DNA of 55,058 bases, taken from assembly GCA_035294265.1 (NCBI GenBank), contig DATGLK010000068.1, positions 1 through 55,058 of the forward strand, in the 5' to 3' direction. Position numbers and translations under genes: made by a program. A model generated the notes under the pieces. That model was not told the DNA's origin and made no database searches. It saw nothing but the letters and a program-made list of their open reading frames with translations. Position 1 is the first letter of the stretch. Every line of letters begins with the position of its first letter. This stretch comes from Candidatus Binataceae bacterium. Its GTDB lineage: Bacteria > Desulfobacterota > Binatia > Binatales > Binataceae. Below are positions 1 to 8,361 of this stretch, piece by piece.

Positions 1-186
1 GTGGAGTTGCATATCCGGCGGAGCCGGCGGCCAGCTCAGATAACTCACCGGCGGATTTTCCGCTAAAGCCGCAGCGGCAATCTGCCGATGCGCTTGCAGT
101 CCGCCACACAACACAAATCCCCCGATGACGCTGAACAACAAAGCCACGGCACCGGCCGATTTAATCCTCGCGCGCTCTTTTGCCAT
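1..186 (-). CDS. N-terminal part of a membrane-anchored protein, cut by the window edge
   Basis: The frame stays open from an ATG at 186 to the window edge, giving 62 residues with no stop. The start has a purine-rich Shine-Dalgarno stretch (GGGAG) just upstream. The protein begins with a short basic segment (MAKERARIK), then one hydrophobic segment at about residues 11-30 (AVALLFSVIGGFVLCGGL), then a Pro-rich stretch. This looks like a signal anchor or an uncleaved signal peptide, so the rest is probably exported. The family cannot be recognised from this fragment. A promoter-like pair lies upstream on the same strand at 333-361. Confidence 0.5.
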   Translation of the reverse strand, partial: MAKERARIKSAGAVALLFSVIGGFVLCGGLQAHRQIAAAALAENPPVSYLSWPPAPPDMQLH

Positions 187-1214
187 CCTAGACTCCCTCT
201 CCTGTTCAGACGTTGGTGCAGCTAGGTGCGACAAAAATGAATACCTTCCCGCAAAGTCTATAATTTGTCGCAAGCGCGTCTTTAAGCATCTCTTTGCTGT
301 AAAACTAATCTTCTACATGCTGTAAGCGCGAATCTATAATATAACGTGTTAAAGATGTCAAATATCTTGAATTATAATTTTCTTTCCGCAAAGCTCGGTG
401 ACCTTTAGCTTACCTGTTAAGTGATTGGAGCGATGCAGCTCCTCTGGCAAGTCTCGCCCGGCAGCGGGAATGGCTTGATCATCCGGCCAGCGTTGCGGCG
501 GTATCTAGGTTTGTCAGCGCGAGCTACTGACCGGATGCCGAGAATCGGAGCGTTGAATAGCTGATTGTGCCCAACACGGCCTGGCAGAAGCGGCTAGGAG
601 TCAGCGCTGACCCGATCCAGAATTGACGCGGGAATTTCGGGCCCAAAAGGCCGAACGCCAAGACTCCGTGACAGCGCTCGCGATACACCGAGGATGCGAT
701 TGCGGCCATCTGGTGTACGGCTGGCGTCGGCGCGCAGTGCACCAAGTCAGGGACCGTTAAGGCGCGGGCAAGGTGGGGTGCCGATCACTCTGAAAAAAAT
801 TCCCTCCCACTCCTGCGGCGTGCATCAAGATTCGCATTTCTTATTTTAAACAGCAACAAGATGCTTAAACGGAAATGCCGACCAATCGTATTTTTTGATA
901 TGCCCGTCGGACAGCAGCCCCCGCATCCTGCCACGGTTGCCACAGCGGAAGAGATCAAAGTCGGGTATGCGAAAACACCCCTGGAAAGAGATCCAGCGCG
1001 AAGGCAAGCCGCGTTTGGCTACCACGATCCATTCGCTGACTTTCACGGCTTGACGGGAAAGTATTTTTGTCGAGTTGAGTTTTGATCAGCTCCTTGAATT
1101 TCTGCTGCTCCACTGCGCTGTCCCCGCGTTAGGTTGTTGGCGCGAGGAGCTTGATGGCACAATCGAATCGTACAGAACCTCAAGCGGCTCAGGCCGCCTG
1201 AGCGGTGGCGTCCG
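187..1214. other. Intergenic region of about 1 kb with no supported gene
   Basis: The first part (about 230-420) is AT-rich and carries the promoter-like pair described separately. From 420 to 1214 base composition returns to that of the genome. Short open frames exist on both strands (for example 524-745 minus, 846-1046 minus and 861-1085 plus) but they overlap each other, lack good ribosome binding sites and encode nothing recognisable. A small hairpin (GGAGC at 427 pairing with GCTCC) is visible. I see no tRNA or repeat here. Confidence 0.5.
333..361 (-). promoter_or_regulatory. Sigma-70-type promoter for the left-edge gene
   Basis: On the minus strand a perfect TTGACA (356-361) is followed after exactly 17 bases by TATAGA (333-338). 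The surrounding 230-420 stretch is clearly more AT-rich than the neighbouring DNA. Transcription would start near 326 and give a leader of about 140 bases before the ATG at 186. This is prediction from consensus only. Confidence 0.45.
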
Positions 1215-2090
1215 ATGTTGGCGTCTCGATGCTCACTATGCGCGGTAATTCTGCTGATGGTAGTCACAGGCGCGGCGCAAGCACAATCGCCCAATCCCAC
1301 AGCAGTCGGCGAACTGCTGGCCGACGCCGGCTACGTCGTTAATAATGCACAGCTCGACCTCGAAGATATCGGCCTGTCACCGTTCTATATCACCTCTCCC
1401 AATAGTCCCTTTCGCCAATCCCGATTCTACCTTGCGCTGGGCGCTGCCAGTGCGCTGTGGGGCGGCTCGTTTGCCCTGGACCAGACGATGCATGGCGAGT
1501 TACGCGATCTCTCGCGTAGTGATCACGACGTGATGGAAAATTTCAGCTATACAACGCTGATCTCCGCGCTGGGCCTGCTCTATATCTACGGGCTATACAC
1601 CGATAACGTCAGCCTGCGCCACGATCTACTGACCGGCGCCGAGGCCGCCGGGATGGGAGTGCTATTCAACCTCGGGATCAAAGCCGGATTCGGCAGATTG
1701 CGCCCGGCGCAGACCAGCAGCCATCTTGAGTTCTTCCATCCTCCGAGCGGCTTCAACAGCCGGTCGTTCACCTCGAACGACATGGTGATCGAGACCGCGA
1801 TGGCCACCGGAATCAGCGAGTACTACGGCAATCGTTGGTACGTGGCGGCGCCGGTTTATTCCTTGGTGGCGCTGGAAGGAGTCACGCGGCTTAAGAACCA
1901 ACAATGGTTCTCCGACGTTTTGGCGGGCGGATTGCTGGGTTGGGCCACTACCGAACTGCTGTTGCACTTGCACCGAGAGCATTCCCTGCAGCCCGGCCGC
2001 TGGCGTATCGTGCCACTCGCAGCGCCGGCCTCGGTCCCACACACGACTGCGTTGGCTCCGCCCGCCCTCGGTTTTGCCTGCCTTTGGTGA
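1215..2090 (+). CDS. PAP2-superfamily membrane phosphatase homologue, probably catalytically dead
   Basis: The 291-residue protein starts with a signal peptide (cleavage likely after AQA near residue 23) and has several hydrophobic segments. The PAP2 (phosphatidic acid phosphatase type 2) architecture is recognisable from the first motif K-x6-RP, seen as KAGFGRLRP at residues 156-164. The second motif, normally PSGH, reads TSND at 186-189. The third, normally SR-x5-H-x3-D, reads TRLKNQQWFSD at 224-234, so the histidine is replaced by glutamine and one residue is missing. Arg225 and Asp234 remain. In this family both histidines are needed for the phospho-enzyme mechanism, so this copy is probably a pseudo-enzyme or a lipid-binding relative. 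No convincing Shine-Dalgarno sequence precedes the start. Confidence 0.7.
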   Translation: MLASRCSLCAVILLMVVTGAAQAQSPNPTAVGELLADAGYVVNNAQLDLEDIGLSPFYITSPNSPFRQSRFYLALGAASALWGGSFALDQTMHGELRDLSRSDHDVMENFSYTTLISALGLLYIYGLYTDNVSLRHDLLTGAEAAGMGVLFNLGIKAGFGRLRPAQTSSHLEFFHPPSGFNSRSFTSNDMVIETAMATGISEYYGNRWYVAAPVYSLVALEGVTRLKNQQWFSDVLAGGLLGWATTELLLHLHREHSLQPGRWRIVPLAAPASVPHTTALAPPALGFACLW

Positions 2091-2240
2091 GATCGCGGCC
2101 ATGCAAACTGCCTGGTACCGGCCCCAAACCGTCTCAACTCCCTGTTCCGTCCGCTGCTTGGCGATAGTAACCTTGCTGCGATGGTGCTTGCAGCTACACC
2201 GCGTGGCGCCAGGAGCGCTCGCTAATGGAACCGGGCTGAC

Positions 2241-3167
2241 GTGGATAACTCGACGGTAGTGGTTACTGGCGGAGCAGGCTTTATCGGCTCCCATCTCACC
2301 GACGCGCTACTGGCCAGCGGACGGCGAGTGCGCGTAATCGATAATTTTGCGACTGGTCGGCGTGATCAGGTCAATTCCGCGGCCGAGCTGATCGAGGCCG
2401 ATATCCGAGACTTCAACGCGATGGCCACCGCCTTCGCGGGAGCGGATTGCATTTTCCACGTGGCCGCCCTACCCCGCGTTCCGCTCTCCATCGAACAGCC
2501 ATTGGAAACCCACCTAGTCAACGTCGTGGGCACCCTCAATGTGCTTTTGGCAGCTCGCGCTCAACGCGTGCGGCGAGTGATTTTTTCCGGCTCTTCGTCG
2601 GTTTACGGCACCCAACCGAATCTGCCGCTCCACGAAGAGATGCGGCCCAATCCGCTTAATCCTTATGCACTCCAGAAACTGACCGGCGAGGAATACACCC
2701 GCCTGTTCCATCAGCTCTACGGCCTTCAGACTCTGACCCTGCGTTATTTCAACGTGTTTGGTCCGCGGATGGCGAGCGAGGGTGCCTACGTCACGGTTAT
2801 GAGCGTTTTCCTGCGCGCCCGGGCTAAGGGACAACCGCTGCCAATCCACGGCGACGGTGAGCAAAGCCGAGACTTTACCCATGTGCGGGACGTGGTGCGC
2901 GCCAACCTGCTGGCGATGGATTGCGCGCGGGCCGATGGTTGCGCAATCAATATCGGCCAGGGGCGCAATCTCACCATCAACCGCATCGCCGAACTGTTCG
3001 GCGGCCCAACCCGCCATGGTGCGGCGCGCCCGGGCGACGCCCGCCATACGCTGGCCGATAACCGCCGCGCCGCCGAAATCCTAAACTGGCATCCGATGGA
3101 AAATACCGAGGCCGCGGTTCGCGAGCTACTGCTCGATGCCGGACGCCGTCCGCGGGCGGGCGGCTAA
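2241..3167 (+). CDS. NAD-dependent epimerase/dehydratase (UDP-glucose 4-epimerase type)
   Basis: This is an extended short-chain dehydrogenase/reductase of 308 residues that probably epimerises or dehydrates a nucleotide sugar for surface polysaccharide. The N-terminal Rossmann motif GGAGFIGSHL (GxxGxxG) is at residues 9-18, followed by the acidic end of the second strand (VIDNFATGRR). The catalytic serines lie in FSGSSSVYG, and the YxxxK pair is in NPYALQKLTGEE at about residues 140-151. The start is GTG at 2241; the ATG at 2225 is blocked by a TGA. Its stop lies one base from the stop of the convergent marR gene. The exact sugar cannot be told from sequence. Confidence 0.85.
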   Translation: MDNSTVVVTGGAGFIGSHLTDALLASGRRVRVIDNFATGRRDQVNSAAELIEADIRDFNAMATAFAGADCIFHVAALPRVPLSIEQPLETHLVNVVGTLNVLLAARAQRVRRVIFSGSSSVYGTQPNLPLHEEMRPNPLNPYALQKLTGEEYTRLFHQLYGLQTLTLRYFNVFGPRMASEGAYVTVMSVFLRARAKGQPLPIHGDGEQSRDFTHVRDVVRANLLAMDCARADGCAINIGQGRNLTINRIAELFGGPTRHGAARPGDARHTLADNRRAAEILNWHPMENTEAAVRELLLDAGRRPRAGG

Positions 3168-3168
3168 A

Positions 3169-3771
3169 TCAGCCCTTGGATTGGTCCAGCTTGGCCGCAA
3201 TCATGGCCCCCGAGGAGCGGATTCCGCGAAACAACCGCATCGGCGGGATTCCCGCGGGTGCCTCAACCGACAATAGCAGCTCACGTAGCGAATCGATCAG
3301 ACCCTGGCGCGCTTGGCTGTCCAGACGCTGGATTAGCCTGCCTTCCGCCTTCATGCTTTCATCCAGCACCGCCATCGCCACCTCCCGGCCGCGCTGGGTC
3401 AGGCGCACCAGCACTTCACGCCGGTCGTCCAAAACGTCACGTTCGCGTTCAACCAGTTTCAACTTGACGAGCTGATCTATCCGGCGGGTAATGGAGGCCG
3501 CGGTGATCCAGACTTCCTCGGCTAATTCCGTGGGAGTAGCCGAGCATTGTTCGCCTCGCCGGCGCAGCGAGACTAGGATTTCTAGCTCGCCTAGTTTTAT
3601 CCCATAGCGCTCGCCTACGTGCGCCAACGCGGCATCCAGCAATAGCACCAACAACCTGATGCGGCCGGTGACCGCAAACACCGACATGTCCCATTCCGGC
3701 CAAGCCTGGGCCCAGCGCGCGATTATCTGGTCGACATAGTCACGTTCTGTCGGTGCTTGTTCTGAGGCCAC
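3169..3771 (-). CDS. MarR-family transcriptional regulator, long form
   Basis: The protein has 200 residues with a winged helix-turn-helix in the middle (about 75-140: TPTELAEEVWITAASITRRI recognition helix, then VERERDVLDDRREVLVRLT wing). It resembles MarR-family repressors but carries an N-terminal extension of about 45 residues that begins with TERDYVDQIIARW. The same extension occurs in the second MarR gene of this window (15811-16401, TERDFVDGLIEQW), so the two are paralogues. The flanking ispF gene runs in the same direction upstream. A GTTCAC/GTGAAC palindrome at 3925-3941, in the upstream gap, is a candidate operator. The ligand and targets are unknown. Confidence 0.85.
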   Translation of the reverse strand: MASEQAPTERDYVDQIIARWAQAWPEWDMSVFAVTGRIRLLVLLLDAALAHVGERYGIKLGELEILVSLRRRGEQCSATPTELAEEVWITAASITRRIDQLVKLKLVERERDVLDDRREVLVRLTQRGREVAMAVLDESMKAEGRLIQRLDSQARQGLIDSLRELLLSVEAPAGIPPMRLFRGIRSSGAMIAAKLDQSKG

Positions 3772-3924
3772 AATCGGTTTGCCTTGATGAATTCGAGAGT
3801 CTTTCGCGGCCGACAGTCGCCACAGGCCACGCTATAGTATCTCATGCGAAAGCCATCGGGAAAAGAGTAAAAGACCAAAAAGGATAAAAAGAGCAGATGC
3901 CTCAGGTTTGAGAAGTTCCTGATC

Positions 3925-3941
3925 GTTCACATCAGGTGAAC
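3925..3941. promoter_or_regulatory. Palindrome GTTCAC-N5-GTGAAC upstream of marR
   Basis: The two 6-base arms are perfect inverted repeats separated by ATCAG. The site lies between the stop of ispF and the start of marR. Its size fits a dimeric winged-helix operator. It could instead form an RNA hairpin; a competing pairing CCTGAT/ATCAGG overlaps it on the minus strand. No second copy was noticed upstream of the paralogous marR. Confidence 0.35.
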
Positions 3942-3949
3942 AGATAATC

Positions 3950-4429
3950 TCAATCCCGCGCCAGCAGCACGACCGCCGCCGCCGCCATCCCCTCCTCACG
4001 ACCTAATGCCCCCAAGCCCTCCGGATTGGAAGCCTTTATATTAAGGTCGGCGGTTGGCAAGCCCAGGCATTGGGCCAATCGCACGCGCATTTGTTCAAGG
4101 TAAGGGGCCAGGCGCGGGCGCTGGGCGAAGACGGTAACGTCGGCATTCTGAATCTGCCATCCAGCGGCCTGACCCCGCCGCCAGATCTCGCCCAGCAGCT
4201 CCAGACTGTCGGCATCGCGATAGGCGGGATCTCGATCGGAGAAATGGCGTCCCAGGTCTCCTTCGCCCAGTGCTCCTAGGATCGCGTTGGCCAGCGCATG
4301 GGCTGCCACGTCGGCATCCGAATGGCCCAGCAAGCCCCGCTCATGGGCAATTTCCACGCCGCCTAGGACCAAGCGCCGGCCCGTCTGCAAGGGGTGAAAG
4401 TCAAAGCCTTGTCCGATTTTAAACTTCAT
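3950..4429 (-). CDS. ispF: 2-C-methyl-D-erythritol 2,4-cyclodiphosphate synthase IspF
   Basis: IspF closes CDP-methylerythritol 2-phosphate to the cyclodiphosphate in the MEP isoprenoid pathway in the cytoplasm. The metal-binding D-x-H motif is in GQGFDFHPL near the N-terminus and the third ligand is in LLGHSDADV. Further family motifs are VFAQRPRLAP and IKASNPEGLGALGREEG. Starting at the ATG at 4429 (MKFKIGQGF) gives 159 residues, the usual length; a GTG at 4471 would add 14 residues but has no properly spaced ribosome binding site. IspD, often fused or adjacent, is not seen here. The polyprenyl diphosphate synthase at 14739 is another isoprenoid gene in the window. Confidence 0.93.
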   Translation of the reverse strand: MKFKIGQGFDFHPLQTGRRLVLGGVEIAHERGLLGHSDADVAAHALANAILGALGEGDLGRHFSDRDPAYRDADSLELLGEIWRRGQAAGWQIQNADVTVFAQRPRLAPYLEQMRVRLAQCLGLPTADLNIKASNPEGLGALGREEGMAAAAVVLLARD

Positions 4430-4483
4430 AAACAGCAGGTGCGACGCAGCGGGAGTGCGGGCGAAACTCACCCTTTAATCGCG

Positions 4484-4510
4484 TTGACAACTTTGGTTAA
4501 AGCGTACAAG
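4484..4510 (+). promoter_or_regulatory. Weak promoter candidate for the LapA-domain gene
   Basis: TTGACA (4484-4489) matches the -35 consensus exactly. The best -10 match is TACAAG (4505-4510), but the 15-base spacer is short. It lies in the gap between the divergent ispF and LapA-domain genes, where a promoter is expected. Confidence 0.3.
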
Positions 4511-4540
4511 CTCGAAACAGCTTTTGCGAGGACCGAGGCC

Positions 4541-4831
4541 GTGCCTGCCCTGCTCAAAAACCCCAAATTCATCGTCGCGGTAATCGTCCTGTTGTGGGTG
4601 GCCTACGTTCTGACCGAGAATTTTCGTCTGGCTCCAATCGAGATCAAGCTACTGCCCTTCGCAGCCAAGCTCCAGCTCCAGGTTTCGGCCGTGATAATCG
4701 GCGCGGCGCTGTTCGGCGCCGGCGCGACCCTGGTCGGTCAATGGCTGTGGCGGCGGCGCGGCGCGCTATCGCGCACCTACTCGGCCTCAGCGCCCACCGC
4801 AGCAGACGGCAGCAATAAAACCTCAGCCTGA
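4541..4831 (+). CDS. LapA-domain (DUF1049-like) small inner-membrane protein
   Basis: The predicted protein has 96 residues with two membrane segments, about 8-25 (FIVAVIVLLWVAYVLTEN) and 42-65 (QVSAVIIGAALFGAGATLVG), followed by a basic RRR stretch. This two-helix layout with a short polar loop resembles the LapA family linked to lipopolysaccharide assembly. A GTG start at 4541 with a GAGG Shine-Dalgarno sequence upstream is preferred over the in-frame ATG at 4394, which would lie inside the divergent ispF gene. The last 55 bases overlap the 3' end of the convergent moeA. Function is inferred from topology only. Confidence 0.6.
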   Translation: MPALLKNPKFIVAVIVLLWVAYVLTENFRLAPIEIKLLPFAAKLQLQVSAVIIGAALFGAGATLVGQWLWRRRGALSRTYSASAPTAADGSNKTSA

Positions 4832-6009
4832 TCGCCCGCTCGCAGGTTGAGTTTATCGCTGGGCCCCACCAGCAGCCCTTCTGCCCGCGCCAGGGACCCG
4901 AGCAAGTTGGAGCCTTGCGCGCCGGTGGGAGTGGCCTCGTAAACGCCATCGCGCCGCTGCACCGTAACGCGGATGAAAACTGTCAGACCTTGCGCCAATC
5001 GGATATCGACCATGCAGCGCGCGCTGACCCGAGGCAATTGCAGCTGCTGATGGGCCGCCATCTTGAGCAACGCCGGCCGAGCGTACAGGTAGTAGCAGAC
5101 CAAGGTAGAGACCGGATTGCCGGGAAGGCCAAAGACTGGGCAGCTACCGATCAGACCGAATTTCAATGGCCGGCCCGGACGTTGCGCCACGCCGTGAAAT
5201 AGGGTCTTCATCCCGACCCGATCGAGCTCGCCCTTGACGTGATCGAAGTCTCCGACTGAAACGCCGCCGGTGGTGAAAATCGCGTCGAAAGCCGAAGCTT
5301 CGATTAGGCGAGCGCGGATCTCCTTGGGATCGTCGCGGGCTATCTTCAAAATGCTAGCCTCGGCGCCAACCTCGGCGACCGCCGCCGCCAGCGCATAGGC
5401 GCTGGAATTAACCACCTGGGCTCCGGTCGGAACTTGATCGGCGTCAACCAATTCGTCACCGGTGGCGACCAGCGCCACCCGTGGCCGCCGCCAGACCTCG
5501 ACCATGGGGCGGTTAACCAAGGCGAGCATTCCGATATCGGAGGGACTCAGTCGCCGCCCCGGCCCCATCACAAGTTGCCCGGCCCTCAGATCTTCTCCTT
5601 GGGGCCGCACAAACTCGCCCACCTCGGGAGCTGCCAGAAATTGTACGACCGCGCCCGCAACTCGGGTTCGCTCCACCGGCACGATCGCATCGGCACCAGG
5701 CGGAATCGGCGCCCCGGTCATGATGCGAGCTGCGCTGCCTACCGTCACTGCCGTGGTCGGCATCGCTCCCGCCGCGATTGTCTCGGTAATGCGCAGCGCC
5801 TTGGGCGTGCGTTCGCTCGCGCCCGCCAGATCGGCGGCGCGCACCGCGAACCCGTCCATCGCGGAGTTATCGAAGCCGGGAATATCGCGATTGGAATAAA
5901 TCTGCTCGGCCAGTATGCGATCCCGCGCGTCCAGCAACGGTACCCGTTCCACTGCCAGTGGGGCGACGCTGTCCAAAACGATCTTCAATGCTTCATCGAC
6001 GCTGATCAT
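4777..6009 (-). CDS. moeA: Molybdopterin molybdenumtransferase MoeA
   Basis: MoeA inserts molybdate into adenylylated molybdopterin to finish molybdenum cofactor. The 410-residue length is typical. Visible motifs are GFDNSAMDGFAVR near residue 45, MTGAPIPPGADAIVPVE, the MoCF-like block FTTGGVSVGDFDHVKGEL and GLPGNPVSTLVCYY. The start is the ATG at 6009 (MISVDEALKIV), with AAGGG eight bases upstream; an upstream TTG at 6036 is less likely. It is the last gene of the 2-oxo acid dehydrogenase operon, 33 bases after the E2 gene. No molybdoenzyme is seen in the window. Confidence 0.93.
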   Translation of the reverse strand: MISVDEALKIVLDSVAPLAVERVPLLDARDRILAEQIYSNRDIPGFDNSAMDGFAVRAADLAGASERTPKALRITETIAAGAMPTTAVTVGSAARIMTGAPIPPGADAIVPVERTRVAGAVVQFLAAPEVGEFVRPQGEDLRAGQLVMGPGRRLSPSDIGMLALVNRPMVEVWRRPRVALVATGDELVDADQVPTGAQVVNSSAYALAAAVAEVGAEASILKIARDDPKEIRARLIEASAFDAIFTTGGVSVGDFDHVKGELDRVGMKTLFHGVAQRPGRPLKFGLIGSCPVFGLPGNPVSTLVCYYLYARPALLKMAAHQQLQLPRVSARCMVDIRLAQGLTVFIRVTVQRRDGVYEATPTGAQGSNLLGSLARAEGLLVGPSDKLNLRAGDQAEVLLLPSAAVGAEAE

Positions 6010-6042
6010 GGTGTCGACCCTTATTTCGCCCGCCAAGGCGCT

Positions 6043-7368
6043 TCAAATAGTAAATTCGCCGGCTTCCAGAATCCGCCCCACTCGAAACAAAAAACGATTG
6101 CCCAAGACACCGTCAATTACCCTATGGTCGTAGGAGAGCGCCAGGTACATGATCTGGCGCACGGCGATAACATCGGCGCCGTCGAGATCCATCACCACCG
6201 CGGTCTTTTTGATCTCGCCCATGCGTAAGATGCCCAGTTGGGGCTGGTTGATAATCGCGAAGCCGAACAGATTACCCTCGCGACCGGGGTTGGTGACCGT
6301 AAAACTGCCCCCCGCAAGCTGGTCGGCCCCGAGACTACCCTCAATCGCACCACGCGCCAGGGCGTTAATCTCGCGCGCCAGTCCCAGCACTGATTTCTGA
6401 TCGGCATCGCGAATGACCGGAACTACCAGACCAGCCTCGGTATCCACCGCCACGCCGATGTTAATCTGTTTGCGAATGACCAGCGAATCTCCCACCACGC
6501 AACCATTGATTCGCGGAAATTCTCGCAACGCCCGCGCCGTCGCCGCTACCACGATCGGCAGAAGCGTCAGCGCAAACCCCTCGCGTTGCAAAAAATCCTG
6601 CTTGTGGCGCTCGCGCAGCTTAACCACTCGCGTCATGTCCACTTCGGCGACGGTCCCGACGTGTGGGGAATGGGTCTTGGAGAACACCATGTGCTCGGCG
6701 ATGATTTTGCGCCGACGGGTAAAGGGTTCGATCTGGTCGTCCGCCTGTGGCTGGTAAACTGGTGGACGAAAAACTTGCGGCAATGCTGTTGGCGACGGAC
6801 GCGCGGCGGGTGACGGCGCACCGTCGCCCGCCGCGGCCACTGGTGCCGCGACCTCGCCGTGCTCGGTCAGATAACGCTCGAGGTCGCGCTTGGTCACTCG
6901 CCCGCCCAGGCCGGTGCCGGGTATGCGGGAGGGATCGAGTTGATACTCGGCGGCCATCTTAAGCACCACCGGAGAAAAGCGCCGAGGCTTTGAGGGCGCC
7001 GCCTGACTGCGCGCCACGCCACCACCCGCGGCGGCAGGCGCAGCGGGCGCGGCGCTGGCGGCGGGCGCGGCGCTGGCGGCGGGCGCGGCGCTGGCAGCGG
7101 GTGTCGCGCTGGCGGCGGGCGCGAGCTCCGCCGCTTCGCCGATCAGCGCCAACTCGGTGCCCACCGCTACTGTCTGTCCCTCCGCAGTCAGCAAACGGAT
7201 TACCACTCCGCCCGCCGGCGCTTCGATTTGGGTGTCCACCTTATCGGTGGAAATCTCCGCCATCGCCTGGTCGCGCTCGACCCGCTGACCCTCTCTGACC
7301 AGCCAGCGCGTCAGGGTTCCTTCCACCACGCTCTCGCCCAACTGTGGCATCACCAATGCAACCGGCAT
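6043..7368 (-). CDS. Dihydrolipoamide acyltransferase E2 of a 2-oxo acid dehydrogenase
   Basis: E2 carries the acyl group on lipoate and passes it to coenzyme A at the core of the complex. The N-terminal lipoyl domain (residues 1-78) holds the lipoylation site EISTDKVDTQ. A long Ala-Pro linker (about 85-115) contains a sixfold-like repeat of SAAPAA, encoded by tandem 18-base DNA repeats. The peripheral subunit-binding domain follows (SPVVLKMAAEYQLDPSRIPG). The catalytic domain ends with the acyltransferase signature LSYDHRVIDG. There is one lipoyl domain. Together with the neighbouring E1 genes it is most like branched-chain 2-oxo acid dehydrogenases, but pyruvate or acetoin cannot be excluded. 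Confidence 0.92.
   Translation of the reverse strand: MPVALVMPQLGESVVEGTLTRWLVREGQRVERDQAMAEISTDKVDTQIEAPAGGVVIRLLTAEGQTVAVGTELALIGEAAELAPAASATPAASAAPAASAAPAASAAPAAPAAAGGGVARSQAAPSKPRRFSPVVLKMAAEYQLDPSRIPGTGLGGRVTKRDLERYLTEHGEVAAPVAAAGDGAPSPAARPSPTALPQVFRPPVYQPQADDQIEPFTRRRKIIAEHMVFSKTHSPHVGTVAEVDMTRVVKLRERHKQDFLQREGFALTLLPIVVAATARALREFPRINGCVVGDSLVIRKQINIGVAVDTEAGLVVPVIRDADQKSVLGLAREINALARGAIEGSLGADQLAGGSFTVTNPGREGNLFGFAIINQPQLGILRMGEIKKTAVVMDLDGADVIAVRQIMYLALSYDHRVIDGVLGNRFLFRVGRILEAGEFTI
7052..7123. repeat. Four tandem 18-base repeats in the E2 linker
   Basis: The unit GCGCTGGCGGCGGGCGCG occurs at 7052, 7070 and 7106 exactly and at 7088 with three differences. It encodes the Ala-Pro-Ser hinge between the lipoyl and subunit-binding domains. 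Copy number is likely to vary between strains by replication slippage. Confidence 0.9.
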
Positions 7369-7377
7369 GTTCGCCTC

Positions 7378-8358
7378 TCAATAGCTCGCCAAACTGCGAA
7401 TCGCCTCGACTATCTTGTTGGTGTTAGGCAGGATCGCCTCCTCCAGCGGCGGACTGAAAGCAACATGAGTATCCAGTGACGCCAACCGTCGCACCGGCGC
7501 ATCGAGGTGCTCGAAGGCCAGCTCCGCGATCAAGGCCGCGATTTCTCCTCCGATCCCCCCAGTCAGGCGGTCTTCGTGCACAATCAGTACCTTGCCGGTA
7601 TTGCGCGCGGTGTCTAGGATCGCTTCGCGATCCAGCGGCAGCAGGGTACGCAAATCCACCACTTCTACCGAAAGTCCGTCCTGGGCTTCGACGATTCGGG
7701 CCGCATCCAGGCTCTGATGGAGCGTGCCGCCGTACGTAATGATCGACAGGTCGCGCCCGGGCCGACGAACTTCGGCTATCCCCAAGGGCACGGTGAAGTC
7801 GCCCTCGGGCAGATCCTCCTTGATACTGCGATATAAGCGCTTGTGCTCGAAGAAGATCACCGGATCATCGTCTCGTATAGCGCTCTTGAGCATTCCCTTG
7901 GCGTCGAACGCGGTGGCTGGTGCTACTACCTTGAGCCCGGGCACTCGGGTAAACCAGGCCTCGGGGTTTTGCGAATGGAAAATTGCGCCGTGAATACCGG
8001 CGCCCGAGGGGCTGCGCACCACCACTGGACATTGCGCGCGCCCGCCGTGGCGATAACGCACGGTGGCGGCCATGTTGACAATCTGATCGAAGGCGCAGGA
8101 GATAAAGTCGGCAAATTGCATCTCCACCACCGGCCGTAAACCCATTACGGCGGCGCCCACCGCCGCGCCCACGATCAGCGATTCGGAGATGGGAGTATCG
8201 ATCACCCGCTCCTCGCCGAAGGCCTCCAACAGCCCCACGGTGGCCTTGAAGGCGCCGCCCAGCTCGGCCACGTCCTCGCCCATCATCAGGACGGTGTCGT
8301 CGCGCCGCATCTCTTCGTGCAACGCCTGATTGATCGCTTCTAGATAGGTGGCCTCCAT
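7378..8358 (-). CDS. 2-oxo acid dehydrogenase E1 component, beta subunit
   Basis: The 326-residue protein is the transketolase-like C-terminal half of the heterotetrameric thiamine diphosphate enzyme. Motifs include GEDVAELGGAFK, RVIDTPISES, the cofactor-binding region FADFISCAFDQIVN and RSPSGAGIHGAIFHSQ. The C-terminal domain contains IVHEDRLTGGIGGE. It follows the E1 alpha gene by 3 bases and precedes E2 by 9 bases, so translation is probably coupled. The sequence looks closest to the branched-chain 2-oxo acid type. No E3 (dihydrolipoamide dehydrogenase) gene is in the cluster, so E3 must be shared with another complex. Confidence 0.92.
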   Translation of the reverse strand: MEATYLEAINQALHEEMRRDDTVLMMGEDVAELGGAFKATVGLLEAFGEERVIDTPISESLIVGAAVGAAVMGLRPVVEMQFADFISCAFDQIVNMAATVRYRHGGRAQCPVVVRSPSGAGIHGAIFHSQNPEAWFTRVPGLKVVAPATAFDAKGMLKSAIRDDDPVIFFEHKRLYRSIKEDLPEGDFTVPLGIAEVRRPGRDLSIITYGGTLHQSLDAARIVEAQDGLSVEVVDLRTLLPLDREAILDTARNTGKVLIVHEDRLTGGIGGEIAALIAELAFEHLDAPVRRLASLDTHVAFSPPLEEAILPNTNKIVEAIRSLASY

Positions 8359-8361
8359 CGA

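Noticed and set aside
1662-2294. 210-residue minus-strand frame across the PAP2-like gene
   Set aside because: It is a shadow of the PAP2 frame and has no recognisable content.
7052-7123. Repeats in the E2 gene as a possible CRISPR or mobile repeat
   Set aside because: They are in-frame 18-base units coding an Ala-Pro linker with no spacers.
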